From the NCBI GenBank assembly GCA_002842575.1, contig PHDJ01000007.1:21857-85856 (forward strand): a stretch of 64,000 nt of DNA, written 5' to 3'. Within the stretch, counting starts at the first letter, position 1. Each line of letters opens with the position of its first letter. Under the pieces are notes generated by a model. It did not search any database and had not been told where the DNA came from. It worked only from the letters and a program-made list of their open reading frames with translations. The position numbers and the translations under genes are program-made. Of this stretch, positions 35,070-43,294 are shown in pieces. This DNA is from Bacteroidetes bacterium HGW-Bacteroidetes-2 (GTDB taxonomy: Bacteria; Bacteroidota; Bacteroidia; Flavobacteriales; Flavobacteriaceae).

Positions 35070-37406
35070 ATGAAGTTTTTATTTTGCATTTTCTTCGCAT
35101 TTTATTTTTGTTTTTCAGCTACAGCACAATATATTCAAGTAGATGCAAATACATATACACCTCAGCAATTAATAGAAGATATTTTAATAAATAGTGATTG
35201 CATACAAAACATTGCAATTACCAATGTTGTAGGCGGTAACTTTAGCGATGGCGATAAAAGTTTTGGTTACTTCAATAGTAACGGAAGTGATTTTCCTTTT
35301 TCTAGCGGACTTGTGATGAGCACAGGAAGGTTAAGTAATGTGCCTGGGCCAAACAATTCATTAAGCGACGATAATGCCCCCGGATGGCTTGGAGACGCAG
35401 ACCTAGAAGCCGCTCTTGGCATCAGTAACACAACCAATGCCACCATTATTGAATTTGATATTATACCCAATGCCGATAATATTCGATTTCGCTATTTATT
35501 TGCTTCCGAAGAATACCAAGAAAACAACCAAAACACCTGTATTTTTTCAGATGCCTTTGCCTTTTTAATTAAACCCATTGGTGGCACTTATATAAATATT
35601 GCTGTGGTTCCTGGCACAAATACTCCTGTACAGGTAACCACAGTACATTCTGGAATTCCTGGTGCTTGCCCACCAATTAATGAGAATTATTTTGGTAGTT
35701 GGAATGGAACAAACACTCCTATAAATTTTAATGGCCAAACCAAAATACTGCTTGCTGAAACTCCTGTAATTCCCAATCAAGTATACCATATCAAACTAGT
35801 TATTGCTGACGAACAGAATTTTCGCTTTGACTCTGCTGTATTTCTAGAAGCAGAAAGCTTTAATATTGGAGCTGATTTAGGTCCAGATAGAATTTTTGCT
35901 ACCAATAATCCTCTATGTGATGGTGAAAGTTATACACTAGACGCTACACCTTCAGAAACCAATCCTTTAGGATATACTTGGTATAAAAACGGTGTTTTAA
36001 TCGATGGTGAAACAAATGCTATACTCCTTGTAAGCACACCTGGTTTATATAGAGTTGAAATTGATTATGGGTTAGGATGCATAGCCATTGATGAGGTATT
36101 AATAGAATTTGCAAGCACCGCCAATGTACAAAATGCTGTACTTTTTCAATGCGAAGAAAACGTCACAGGTATCGCTAACTTTAACCTCTTTGATGCCTCA
36201 GAAGAAATCACTAACGGTGATAGCTCTTTGCAAGTACAATCCTTTTTTAAAACGCTAGCGGCTGCAGAAAATAATACCAATTCCATTATAAACCCTAATT
36301 CCTATACCAATACAATAGTAAATGAAATTGTGTATGCGCGTGTTATAACTCAAAGCAATTGTTACGGAATAGCACAAGTAACATTAAGAACAACTGACAA
36401 TACACTTAACCCTGTTGAACTTACAGCCTGTTCCTTTTCTACTACCCCTTTCTTTGCTTTATTTGACCTGGCTGAAGCTACCGTAATTCTTGCCAGCGAA
36501 ATATCGGGAGCTATTCAAGTAAATTACCACCTAAATATGGAAGATGCTTTACAAGCACAAAATCCATTAAACACAAACTTTACAAATACGCTTCCTAATT
36601 TTCAGGTTATTTATGCAAGAATTTCCAACAGCCAAGGATGTTTTGGTATTGCTCAAATAAATTTACAAGTCATTGCTTCACCACTTCTAGAAGGACCAGA
36701 TTCAGAAACATATTGCCTAAATACTTTTCCAGAAAAAATATCACTATCCTCAGGGCTTATTGGAAATCCTTTAAATTTTACATTTTTATGGTCAACGGGA
36801 GCTACAACGCCCACAATTCAAATAAATGAAGCCGGAATTTATTCAGTTATAGTAACTTCAACACAAATATATAACGGACTGCCTTATACCTGCTCTTCCT
36901 CTAAAACCATTACCGTAAATACTTCAGAAGCTGCTCAGGTATCCTATACTTTAGAAGGAAATATAGGAAGTCAAACTATTATCGTAGAAGTAATTGGCAG
37001 CGGAAATTATCTATTTGCTTTAGACAATGAAAACGGTCCGTATCAAGAAAGTCCTATTTTTGAAAATATTCGAGGTGGTGTGCATACTATTTATGTTTTG
37101 GATACAAAAGGATGTGGTATTGTGAGCAAAAAAGCCTATTTAATCGACTTTCCAAACTTTTTTACTCCAAATAACGATGGCATCCATGACTATTGGCAGA
37201 TTAGAGGTCTTGATTTTAAAAACCTACAATTAGAACGTGTAGAAATATTTGATCGTTATAGCAAAATTCTTCACGTTTTAAAATTAAAAAGTAAAGGATG
37301 GGATGGCACCTATAGAGGAAAACCACAACTCAATTCCGATTATTGGTTTAAAGCGACATTTAAAGATGGAAGTGTTTATAAAGGCCATTTTACATTAAAA
37401 AGATAG
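35070..37406 (+). CDS. Secreted T9SS type B cargo protein with choice-of-anchor L domain
   Basis: A 778-residue protein with a signal peptide (ending SATAQY). Residues about 20-270 are a choice-of-anchor L domain, with TPQQLIEDILI, GYFNSNGSDFPFSSG, FRYLFASEEYQE and DAFAFLI. Next comes an Ig-like domain, then two copies of the roughly 85-residue module also found in the neighbouring 805-residue protein (around 36150 and 36430), a further beta domain, and the type B sorting domain FPNFFTPNNDGIHDYWQI ending GHFTLKR. It is 89 bp downstream of its relative and probably exported by the same route to the surface. Confidence 0.9.
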   Translation: MKFLFCIFFAFYFCFSATAQYIQVDANTYTPQQLIEDILINSDCIQNIAITNVVGGNFSDGDKSFGYFNSNGSDFPFSSGLVMSTGRLSNVPGPNNSLSDDNAPGWLGDADLEAALGISNTTNATIIEFDIIPNADNIRFRYLFASEEYQENNQNTCIFSDAFAFLIKPIGGTYINIAVVPGTNTPVQVTTVHSGIPGACPPINENYFGSWNGTNTPINFNGQTKILLAETPVIPNQVYHIKLVIADEQNFRFDSAVFLEAESFNIGADLGPDRIFATNNPLCDGESYTLDATPSETNPLGYTWYKNGVLIDGETNAILLVSTPGLYRVEIDYGLGCIAIDEVLIEFASTANVQNAVLFQCEENVTGIANFNLFDASEEITNGDSSLQVQSFFKTLAAAENNTNSIINPNSYTNTIVNEIVYARVITQSNCYGIAQVTLRTTDNTLNPVELTACSFSTTPFFALFDLAEATVILASEISGAIQVNYHLNMEDALQAQNPLNTNFTNTLPNFQVIYARISNSQGCFGIAQINLQVIASPLLEGPDSETYCLNTFPEKISLSSGLIGNPLNFTFLWSTGATTPTIQINEAGIYSVIVTSTQIYNGLPYTCSSSKTITVNTSEAAQVSYTLEGNIGSQTIIVEVIGSGNYLFALDNENGPYQESPIFENIRGGVHTIYVLDTKGCGIVSKKAYLIDFPNFFTPNNDGIHDYWQIRGLDFKNLQLERVEIFDRYSKILHVLKLKSKGWDGTYRGKPQLNSDYWFKATFKDGSVYKGHFTLKR

Positions 37407-37415
37407 TTTTTTATT

Positions 37416-37423
37416 TAATTTTG
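37416..37423 (+). promoter_or_regulatory. -7 promoter element of uvrB
   Basis: TAATTTTG is a perfect TAnnTTTG match, 47 nt before the uvrB ATG at 37471. Confidence 0.4.
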
Positions 37424-37470
37424 TAAACATTATTTTCTAAACTATTTTTTACCTCATTGAAAAAACATCC

Positions 37471-39471
37471 ATGAAATTCAAAATAGTATCTGATTTTAAA
37501 CCAAGTGGAGACCAACCAGAAGCCATAAAAGCGCTTGTAAATGGTCTTCAAGATGGCGAAAAATACCAAACTCTTCTTGGAGTTACTGGTAGCGGGAAAA
37601 CTTTTACTATGGCTAATGTGATGGAAATAGTGCAGAAACCTACATTAGTTTTAGCACATAACAAAACATTAGCCGCCCAATTATACTCAGAATTTAAGCA
37701 AATTTTCCCAGAAAACGCAGTTGAATATTTTGTTTCCTATTACGATTATTACCAACCGGAAGCATACATACCAAGCAGTGGAACCTATATTGAAAAAGAC
37801 CTTTCCATAAACGAAGAAATTGAAAAAATGCGATTAAGTACTACCTCATCCCTACTTTCAGGAAGACGTGATGTGCTGGTTGTAGCATCAGTGTCTTGCT
37901 TATACGGTATTGGTAATCCGGTGGAATTTAAGAAAAATGTCATTTCTATAGAAAAAGAACAAGTTATATCAAGAACAAAATTACTGCACCAACTGGTGCA
38001 AAGTTTGTATTCTAGAACGGAAGCAGACTTCAATCGAGGCAATTTTAGAATTAAAGGCGATACAGTAGATGTCTTTCCTAGCTATGCAGATGATGCTTTT
38101 CGTATTCATTTTTTTGGTGATGAAATTGAAGAAATAGAAGCATTTGATTTAAAAACAAATGCCGTTATTGAAAAATACGAACGTTTGAATATATATCCTG
38201 CAAATATGTTTGTTACTTCTCCAGATGTATTGCAAGGTGCTATCTGGCAAATCCAACAAGACCTTGTAAAGCAAGTAGATTATTTTAAAGAAATAGGAAA
38301 ACATTTAGAAGCAAAAAGACTGGAAGAACGCACCAACTTTGACCTAGAAATGATACGCGAATTGGGTTACTGCAGCGGTATTGAAAACTATTCTCGCTAT
38401 CTTGACGGAAGAATGCCCGGCACAAGACCTTTTTGTTTGTTAGATTATTTTCCGAGCGATTTTTTAATGATGGTCGATGAAAGCCATGTTTCCATTCCGC
38501 AGGTAAGTGCTATGTACGGTGGTGACCGCTCTCGCAAAGAAAATTTAGTGGAATATGGATTTAGACTTCCGGCAGCTATGGATAATCGCCCATTGAAGTT
38601 TGAAGAATTTGAAGCCTTACAAAATCAAGTAGTTTATGTAAGTGCAACACCGGCAGATTATGAATTGGAAAAAAGTGGCGGCGTATATGTAGAGCAAATC
38701 ATTCGCCCCACAGGTTTACTGGATCCACCTATTGAAGTGCGCCCAAGTCTAAATCAAATTGATGACTTATTAGAAGAAATACAACTTTGTGTAGAAAAAG
38801 ACGAACGGGTTTTAGTAACCACCCTAACAAAACGTATGGCTGAAGAATTGACAAAATACATGACTCGAATTAACATTCGTTGTAGGTATATCCATAGCGA
38901 TGTAGATACACTAGAACGCGTGGAGATTATGCAAGATTTACGATTAGGTCTCTTTGATGTATTAATAGGTGTAAACCTACTTAGAGAAGGTTTGGACTTG
39001 CCAGAAGTATCCTTAGTTGCCATTTTAGATGCCGATAAAGAAGGTTTTTTGCGAAGCGAGCGTTCGCTTACCCAAACGGTAGGAAGAGCCGCTAGAAATA
39101 TTAACGGAAAAGCCATTATGTATGCCGATAAAATTACAAGAAGTATGCAAGCCACCATAGACGCTACCAATTACAAACGGGAAAAACAGATGGCATATAA
39201 TATAAAAAATAAAATCACCCCTACCCAAATTAAAAAGAGTTTGGATAACGCATTGAGCAAACCAAAAACGCCACATTATAGTTTTGAAGAACTGGCAATA
39301 CAAGCTGCCGAAGCAGAAACACAATACTTCACAAAACCTCAAATAGAGCAGCAAATTCGCGATACCAGAAAAGCGATGGAAGCAGCTTCTAAAGAACTGG
39401 ACTTCCTGCAAGCGGCAAGATTAAGAGATAAAATAAGTGCCTTGCAAAAGCAAATAGAGAAGGTTTTATAA
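37471..39471 (+). CDS. uvrB: UvrABC excinuclease subunit B
   Basis: A 666-residue DNA-repair helicase-like protein that verifies damage and recruits UvrC. It has Walker A GVTGSGKT at 37-44, the damage-probing beta hairpin with YYDYYQPEAYIP, the DESH box in MMVDESHVSIPQ, helicase motifs V and VI (GVNLLREGLDLPEVSLV and QTVGRAARN), and the C-terminal UVR domain (LRDKISALQKQIEK) that contacts UvrC. Complete and normal in length. It is convergent with a glycosyltransferase gene across a palindromic hairpin. Confidence 0.98.
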   Translation: MKFKIVSDFKPSGDQPEAIKALVNGLQDGEKYQTLLGVTGSGKTFTMANVMEIVQKPTLVLAHNKTLAAQLYSEFKQIFPENAVEYFVSYYDYYQPEAYIPSSGTYIEKDLSINEEIEKMRLSTTSSLLSGRRDVLVVASVSCLYGIGNPVEFKKNVISIEKEQVISRTKLLHQLVQSLYSRTEADFNRGNFRIKGDTVDVFPSYADDAFRIHFFGDEIEEIEAFDLKTNAVIEKYERLNIYPANMFVTSPDVLQGAIWQIQQDLVKQVDYFKEIGKHLEAKRLEERTNFDLEMIRELGYCSGIENYSRYLDGRMPGTRPFCLLDYFPSDFLMMVDESHVSIPQVSAMYGGDRSRKENLVEYGFRLPAAMDNRPLKFEEFEALQNQVVYVSATPADYELEKSGGVYVEQIIRPTGLLDPPIEVRPSLNQIDDLLEEIQLCVEKDERVLVTTLTKRMAEELTKYMTRINIRCRYIHSDVDTLERVEIMQDLRLGLFDVLIGVNLLREGLDLPEVSLVAILDADKEGFLRSERSLTQTVGRAARNINGKAIMYADKITRSMQATIDATNYKREKQMAYNIKNKITPTQIKKSLDNALSKPKTPHYSFEELAIQAAEAETQYFTKPQIEQQIRDTRKAMEAASKELDFLQAARLRDKISALQKQIEKVL

Positions 39472-39586
39472 AACCATATTTTAAATATTCTAAGTTCAAG
39501 TAATAAGTGCAGCAGATAAATTTAATTGCATTTCAATAGAAAGCCAATTGAAATTTAAACCTCAATACTTTTAAATTTTTGCAATT

Positions 39587-39619
39587 AACTCTACTAGGGT
39601 TTAAAACCCTAGTAGGGTT
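39587..39619. repeat. 33-bp palindromic hairpin repeat, copy 2
   Basis: Arms AACTCTACTAGGGTTT and AAACCCTAGTAGGGTT around one central A, pairing over 16 positions with one G-T wobble. It has the same length, the same core AGGGTTTwAAACCCT and the same outer AAC/GTT as the copy at 29538-29570. Differences occur in pairs that keep the stem. It lies between convergent uvrB and a glycosyltransferase gene, fitting a two-way terminator. Confidence 0.8.
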
Positions 39620-39668
39620 AATCGAATTTCAATAGTACGTCTATAGTTATTCTTTATTCCAACCCTAA

Positions 39669-40460
39669 TTAATTGAAGTTGGTTTCTATAGAATTAGCAG
39701 CATAAAATTTATTTAAATAAATATATCGCTTATACACATATTTTGCATTTAAATAACTCAACACTAAACCGGGATATCCATCAAATAAGCCCAATTTAAG
39801 TATATAATGCTGAAAAAAACTAAATGGTGGTTTTATATAGAAATGAAATAATTTTGGCTTTGTATTTTTGTTGAAAAGCTCCTTTGCCTTGAGCATTGCA
39901 TAATGTTTTCTTTTAGCTTCATAATGCGCAAAATTATTGTATGGAAAATGATTTAAATAATTTTTTAAAACTCCTGTTTCACCTGTAACTTCAAGTTTTT
40001 CATGCACCAACAAATCTTTACGATAATGTGCTTTGTCTTTCTGAAATAATCGATGAATTTTATCTGTTTGCCGACCACCAAAACGAAGTTGTTTTCCGTT
40101 AAAAAAAATTTTACGTTTTATATAGTAGGCGGCTGATGCATTTGAGCTGGATACGGTATTTAATATTTCATCACGTAATACTTGTGGTATGCGCTCATCA
40201 GCATCCATAAAAAATATCCAGGGATTTGTTGCTAATGAAAGTGCAAAATTTCGTTGTTCTGTAAAATTATTAAAGTCTTTTTGAACTAATTTGATATTTT
40301 TAAATGTTTGGATAACCTCTACTGTACCATCCGTACTATAAGAATCTACCACAATTATTTCATCTGCAAAAGCCAAATTTTCAAGCACTTGTTGGATGTG
40401 TACTATTTCGTTATAGGTAATGAGTAAGGCGGTTATTTTAGGTCTTTCTTGTATTTTCAT
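39669..40460 (-). CDS. Family 2 glycosyltransferase (LPS core-type)
   Basis: A 263-residue GT-A-fold glycosyltransferase. It has the nucleotide-sugar-binding start TALLITYNEIVHIQQVLENL and EIIVVDSYSTDGTVEV, the DxD-like FFMDADERIP, and a RKIFFNGKQLRFGG segment. The layout resembles WaaE/KdtX-type beta-1,4-glucosyltransferases that act on lipopolysaccharide inner core. There is no membrane segment except a weak C-terminal one, so it likely works at the inner face of the membrane. It shares strand with the next gene, 99 bp away, also a surface-glycan-type transferase. Confidence 0.88.
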   Translation of the reverse strand: MKIQERPKITALLITYNEIVHIQQVLENLAFADEIIVVDSYSTDGTVEVIQTFKNIKLVQKDFNNFTEQRNFALSLATNPWIFFMDADERIPQVLRDEILNTVSSSNASAAYYIKRKIFFNGKQLRFGGRQTDKIHRLFQKDKAHYRKDLLVHEKLEVTGETGVLKNYLNHFPYNNFAHYEAKRKHYAMLKAKELFNKNTKPKLFHFYIKPPFSFFQHYILKLGLFDGYPGLVLSYLNAKYVYKRYIYLNKFYAANSIETNFN

Positions 40461-40480
40461 CTACTTTTTATTACAGAAAT

Positions 40481-40488
40481 CAAAGGTA
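40481..40488 (-). promoter_or_regulatory. -7 promoter element of the family 2 glycosyltransferase
   Basis: The minus strand reads TACCTTTG, a perfect TAnnTTTG match, 20 nt before the ATG at 40460. It suggests the gene is not simply transcribed from the upstream one. Confidence 0.45.
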
Positions 40489-40559
40489 AGAAAGATACTT
40501 AATTTATATATAAAATTTTCTAGATAGAATTCCGTAATTGGCTATGACAAAAAAATGAC

Positions 40560-41642
40560 TTATGAGAATCTTTCTTCAGAAAAAGTAGGGGGTTTTAAGA
40601 AGGATTTAAATGTAAAAAAATGTAATTTTTTACGAATTTTTATTTTTCTAATCAAGTTTAATGGTTTTGCTTTAAGATAAGACTTATCCTTATGCAAAAA
40701 ATCTATCGCTGCATCTACAATGCGTTTACTGGATTTTCCATCGGTGTATGGGTGCAATTCAGAATTAAATTTTTTTATATTTTGAATCAATTCCTCTGGA
40801 TTTTTAAGAACATATTTTAATGCCATACTTAGCTCATGAGGTTCTGTAATATTGCATAAATGATTTCCAGGTCGATTGTTACGATACGTTACAACTGGTT
40901 TCTCTTGTAATAAAAATTCATATATAGCAGAAGTAGTATCGGCAAACATAACATCTGCTTTTTTAAATAACGGAATCAAGTCTGTCGTATCATAAAAAGT
41001 GAGAAAATCATTTTTAATACTCTTAAATTTTTCAACAATATCCTTATCCATTTTAGGGTGAAGAACTACCACCCATTCATATTTTCCAGAAGAAGAAAGC
41101 CTTATAATTTCTTTAAATATCTCTTCAGAATGTGCCAAGCTCAACCGTGGTGTAAAGGTGGAAGAAACCAAAACTATGGGTTTTTCATTTTTATTATTTT
41201 TTTTGATAGGAAAAAGACCATCTACTTTTGACCATCCGGTTTCAACAACGTCAAAATAGCCATATTTTGCAGCAAGGCTTTTAAACTTTTCTGTTGTGCT
41301 TTTTCCTTGAGTGCAATACAAGTCAAACCAACCACGTATGTTAAAATGCCCTTTGTTTTCTTCTCGTTTACCCACCGAAAAGCCATGAAAAATCTGAATT
41401 TTAATTCCTGGAAAAAAATCGGGTACTGAATTACTTGTACATAAAATAATTTGTGGGTTGTATTGGATAACTTCCTTAACGGTTAGCAAAACATTTCCAA
41501 AGTCAGAAAAATATGAAATCGTTTCTTTCTCTTCAGCAAAATATTTTACTTCATATCCTCTACTCTGAATTTCATCAACAAGGGGGTTCCCAATTGGAAT
41601 ACCATAAGCGTATGATATATAGATAAGAAATCGATAGTTCAT
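40560..41642 (-). CDS. CDP-glycerol glycerophosphotransferase-family-like protein
   Basis: A 360-residue GT-B-type protein. Visible features are an N-terminal Rossmann part with VLLTVKEVIQYNPQIILCTSNSV and QIFHGFS, followed by FDLYCTQGKSTTEKF, VSSTFTPRLSL, WVVVLHPKMD and MFADTTSAIYEFLLQEKPVV. The last group is the conserved donor-site region of TagB/TagF and of related glycosyl- or phosphotransferases. Gram-negative Bacteroidota have no teichoic acid, so a role in surface polysaccharide or LPS is more likely. The last 60 residues are basic. Confidence 0.72.
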   Translation of the reverse strand: MNYRFLIYISYAYGIPIGNPLVDEIQSRGYEVKYFAEEKETISYFSDFGNVLLTVKEVIQYNPQIILCTSNSVPDFFPGIKIQIFHGFSVGKREENKGHFNIRGWFDLYCTQGKSTTEKFKSLAAKYGYFDVVETGWSKVDGLFPIKKNNKNEKPIVLVSSTFTPRLSLAHSEEIFKEIIRLSSSGKYEWVVVLHPKMDKDIVEKFKSIKNDFLTFYDTTDLIPLFKKADVMFADTTSAIYEFLLQEKPVVTYRNNRPGNHLCNITEPHELSMALKYVLKNPEELIQNIKKFNSELHPYTDGKSSKRIVDAAIDFLHKDKSYLKAKPLNLIRKIKIRKKLHFFTFKSFLKPPTFSEERFS

Positions 41643-41789
41643 AGTAAATTAAAATTATAATCCCTTTGTCGGTTTAAAAATGAAAAATGAATATTTTTGA
41701 TAAATTTTTAACATAAAACCCCTTTGAGTTTTATCCATTGTTTGGGTGTTTATTGAATGTTAATTTTCTGGTATAACATCTTCAATAAT

Positions 41790-41820
41790 TGTTTAGCTTA
41801 TACAAGGGCAGTAAATTTAA
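41790..41820 (+). promoter_or_regulatory. Possible remnant promoter of the dps pseudogene
   Basis: TTG at 41790-41792, a 20-nt spacer and TAAATTTA at 41813-41820, one mismatch from the consensus. It lies 22 nt before the broken gene. The 200 bp between the glycan gene and this point otherwise shows nothing I can identify. Confidence 0.3.
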
Positions 41821-41842
41821 GAAAATACTTGAAAAATAAACT

Positions 41843-42330
41843 ATGAACTACTTAATCTTATACAAGAAGAAAAACAAGAACACCGAAATGAATTAAATAT
41901 TCTATTAGCGCACTATCCTATTTATTATCAAAAATTGCTTAACTTACACTAGATTTTTTTAGTAAAAGTTTTTAATTTGCATATTCATTTTGAGTTAATG
42001 TATGACGAAGCCGTTTTGAGGATAGATGAACTAGGTGAACGAATTTTAACGATTAGTTTCAACCCATAAGCAATTTTAGTACATACTTAAAAATGTTTAT
42101 TTTAAAAGAATTTAATTTCGATTTAAACAACACAAAAATGGTAGAGGCACTGCTTAAAGGCAACAGCGTTTTAATTCAACAAATGCAAAAAAACTTCTAA
42201 AAAAGCAGATAAAGTAGGAGAGAAAGAAACTATAGATGCACTAGGTGCCTACATAAGAAATTTAGAAAAAACAAGTTGGATGCAAGATGTTTGGCAAATG
42301 AATACTAAAGAAAACCATCCAAAGGCATAA
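41843..42330 (+). pseudogene. dps: Decayed dps (ferritin-like miniferritin) gene
   Basis: Fragments of a Dps protein occur in order but in different frames. The start MNYLIL lies at 41843 in one frame. A second frame gives ELNILLAHYPIYYQKLLNLH (41890-41949), then a TAG at 41950 exactly where Dps has the Trp of its FHWN motif, then NLHIHFELMYDEAVLRIDE and LGERILTISFNP (to 42065). A third frame gives ISNFSTYLKMFILKEF and MVEALLKGNSVLIQQMQK (to 42197). The last frame gives KADKVGEKETIDALGAYI and NLEKTSWMQDVWQM up to a stop at 42330. This corresponds to the full Dps helix bundle with one nonsense mutation and about three frameshifts, so no functional product is expected. Confidence 0.85.
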
Positions 42331-42353
42331 AATAACGAATATTTATATATTAT

Positions 42354-43265
42354 ATGTTTACCAATTTTGACTTAGGAAATGCTCTTGAAAAATTATTAGA
42401 AAAACTTTCCGGATGGGGAGAAGATATTATCTTAAAAGTACCAAATTTTATACTTGCCATACTCGTTTTTATCCTTTTTTGGAATTTAGGTAAATACTTT
42501 AGCAAGTTTTTAAAAAATATACTTTTAAAAAAAGTAGGGCAGGAATCTGTAAAAAGTATCATATCTAGAACTACTTTTGTTTTAATTGTCATTATTGGTT
42601 TTTTTGTTGCATTGGGCATACTAGATCTTGACAAAATATTAACCTCTGTACTTGCTGGCGCAGGCGTTATTGGTCTTGCTATTGGTTTAGCGCTTCAAGG
42701 CACATTAAACAATACCTTTTCGGGTGTAATCCTTTCGTTTTTACCTAACATTCAAATAGGCGATTGGATTGAAACCAACAATCATGAGGGAAGAGTTGTA
42801 GATATTAATTTACGAAGTGTAACTATTTTAGAAGCAGATAATAATTTTGTATTGATTCCAAATTCAAAAATAATAGAGGCTCCTTTTAAAAATTATTCGC
42901 ATACGGAACGTTCACGAGTTAATATAACTTGTGGTGTTGGTTATGAGAGCGATTTAGAGTTTGTAAAAAAAATAACTACAGATGCTATTTTAAAAATATT
43001 TCCGCAGAATTCTAATGAAGAAATTGAATTTTTCTATACCAGTTTTGGAGACAGCTCTATTGATTATGTGGTTCGATTTTGGGCTAATGCTAAAGACCGA
43101 AAAGACATTCTTACTGTTGAAAGTAATGGCATTTTAGCTATTAAAAAAGCGTATAATGAAAATGGCATCAACATTCCATTCCCAATTAGAACCTTGGATT
43201 TTGGCAAAAACAAATTTCGATCGGAAACCATAAGCATACTTAATAAAAAAGAAATTGAAGAATAG
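42354..43265 (+). CDS. Small-conductance mechanosensitive channel (MscS family)
   Basis: A 303-residue membrane channel. It has three membrane segments at about 28-48, 70-90 and 95-118. The third carries the pore-lining pattern GAGVIGLAIGLALQGTLNN with evenly spaced Gly and Ala, followed by FSGVILSFLPNIQIGDWIE and the soluble beta domain with VVDINLRSVTILEADNNFVLIPNS. These are the MscS hallmarks; the channel opens on membrane stretch to release solutes. Its start is only 24 bp after the dps pseudogene, so the region upstream is eroded sequence. Confidence 0.93.
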   Translation: MFTNFDLGNALEKLLEKLSGWGEDIILKVPNFILAILVFILFWNLGKYFSKFLKNILLKKVGQESVKSIISRTTFVLIVIIGFFVALGILDLDKILTSVLAGAGVIGLAIGLALQGTLNNTFSGVILSFLPNIQIGDWIETNNHEGRVVDINLRSVTILEADNNFVLIPNSKIIEAPFKNYSHTERSRVNITCGVGYESDLEFVKKITTDAILKIFPQNSNEEIEFFYTSFGDSSIDYVVRFWANAKDRKDILTVESNGILAIKKAYNENGINIPFPIRTLDFGKNKFRSETISILNKKEIEE

Positions 43266-43294
43266 CTGTTTTGCTTATTTCTTCTATTTTTTTA

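Noticed and set aside
38754..39411. Minus-strand frames inside uvrB
   Set aside because: uvrB is an unambiguous gene over this stretch; the frames are shadows of its codons.
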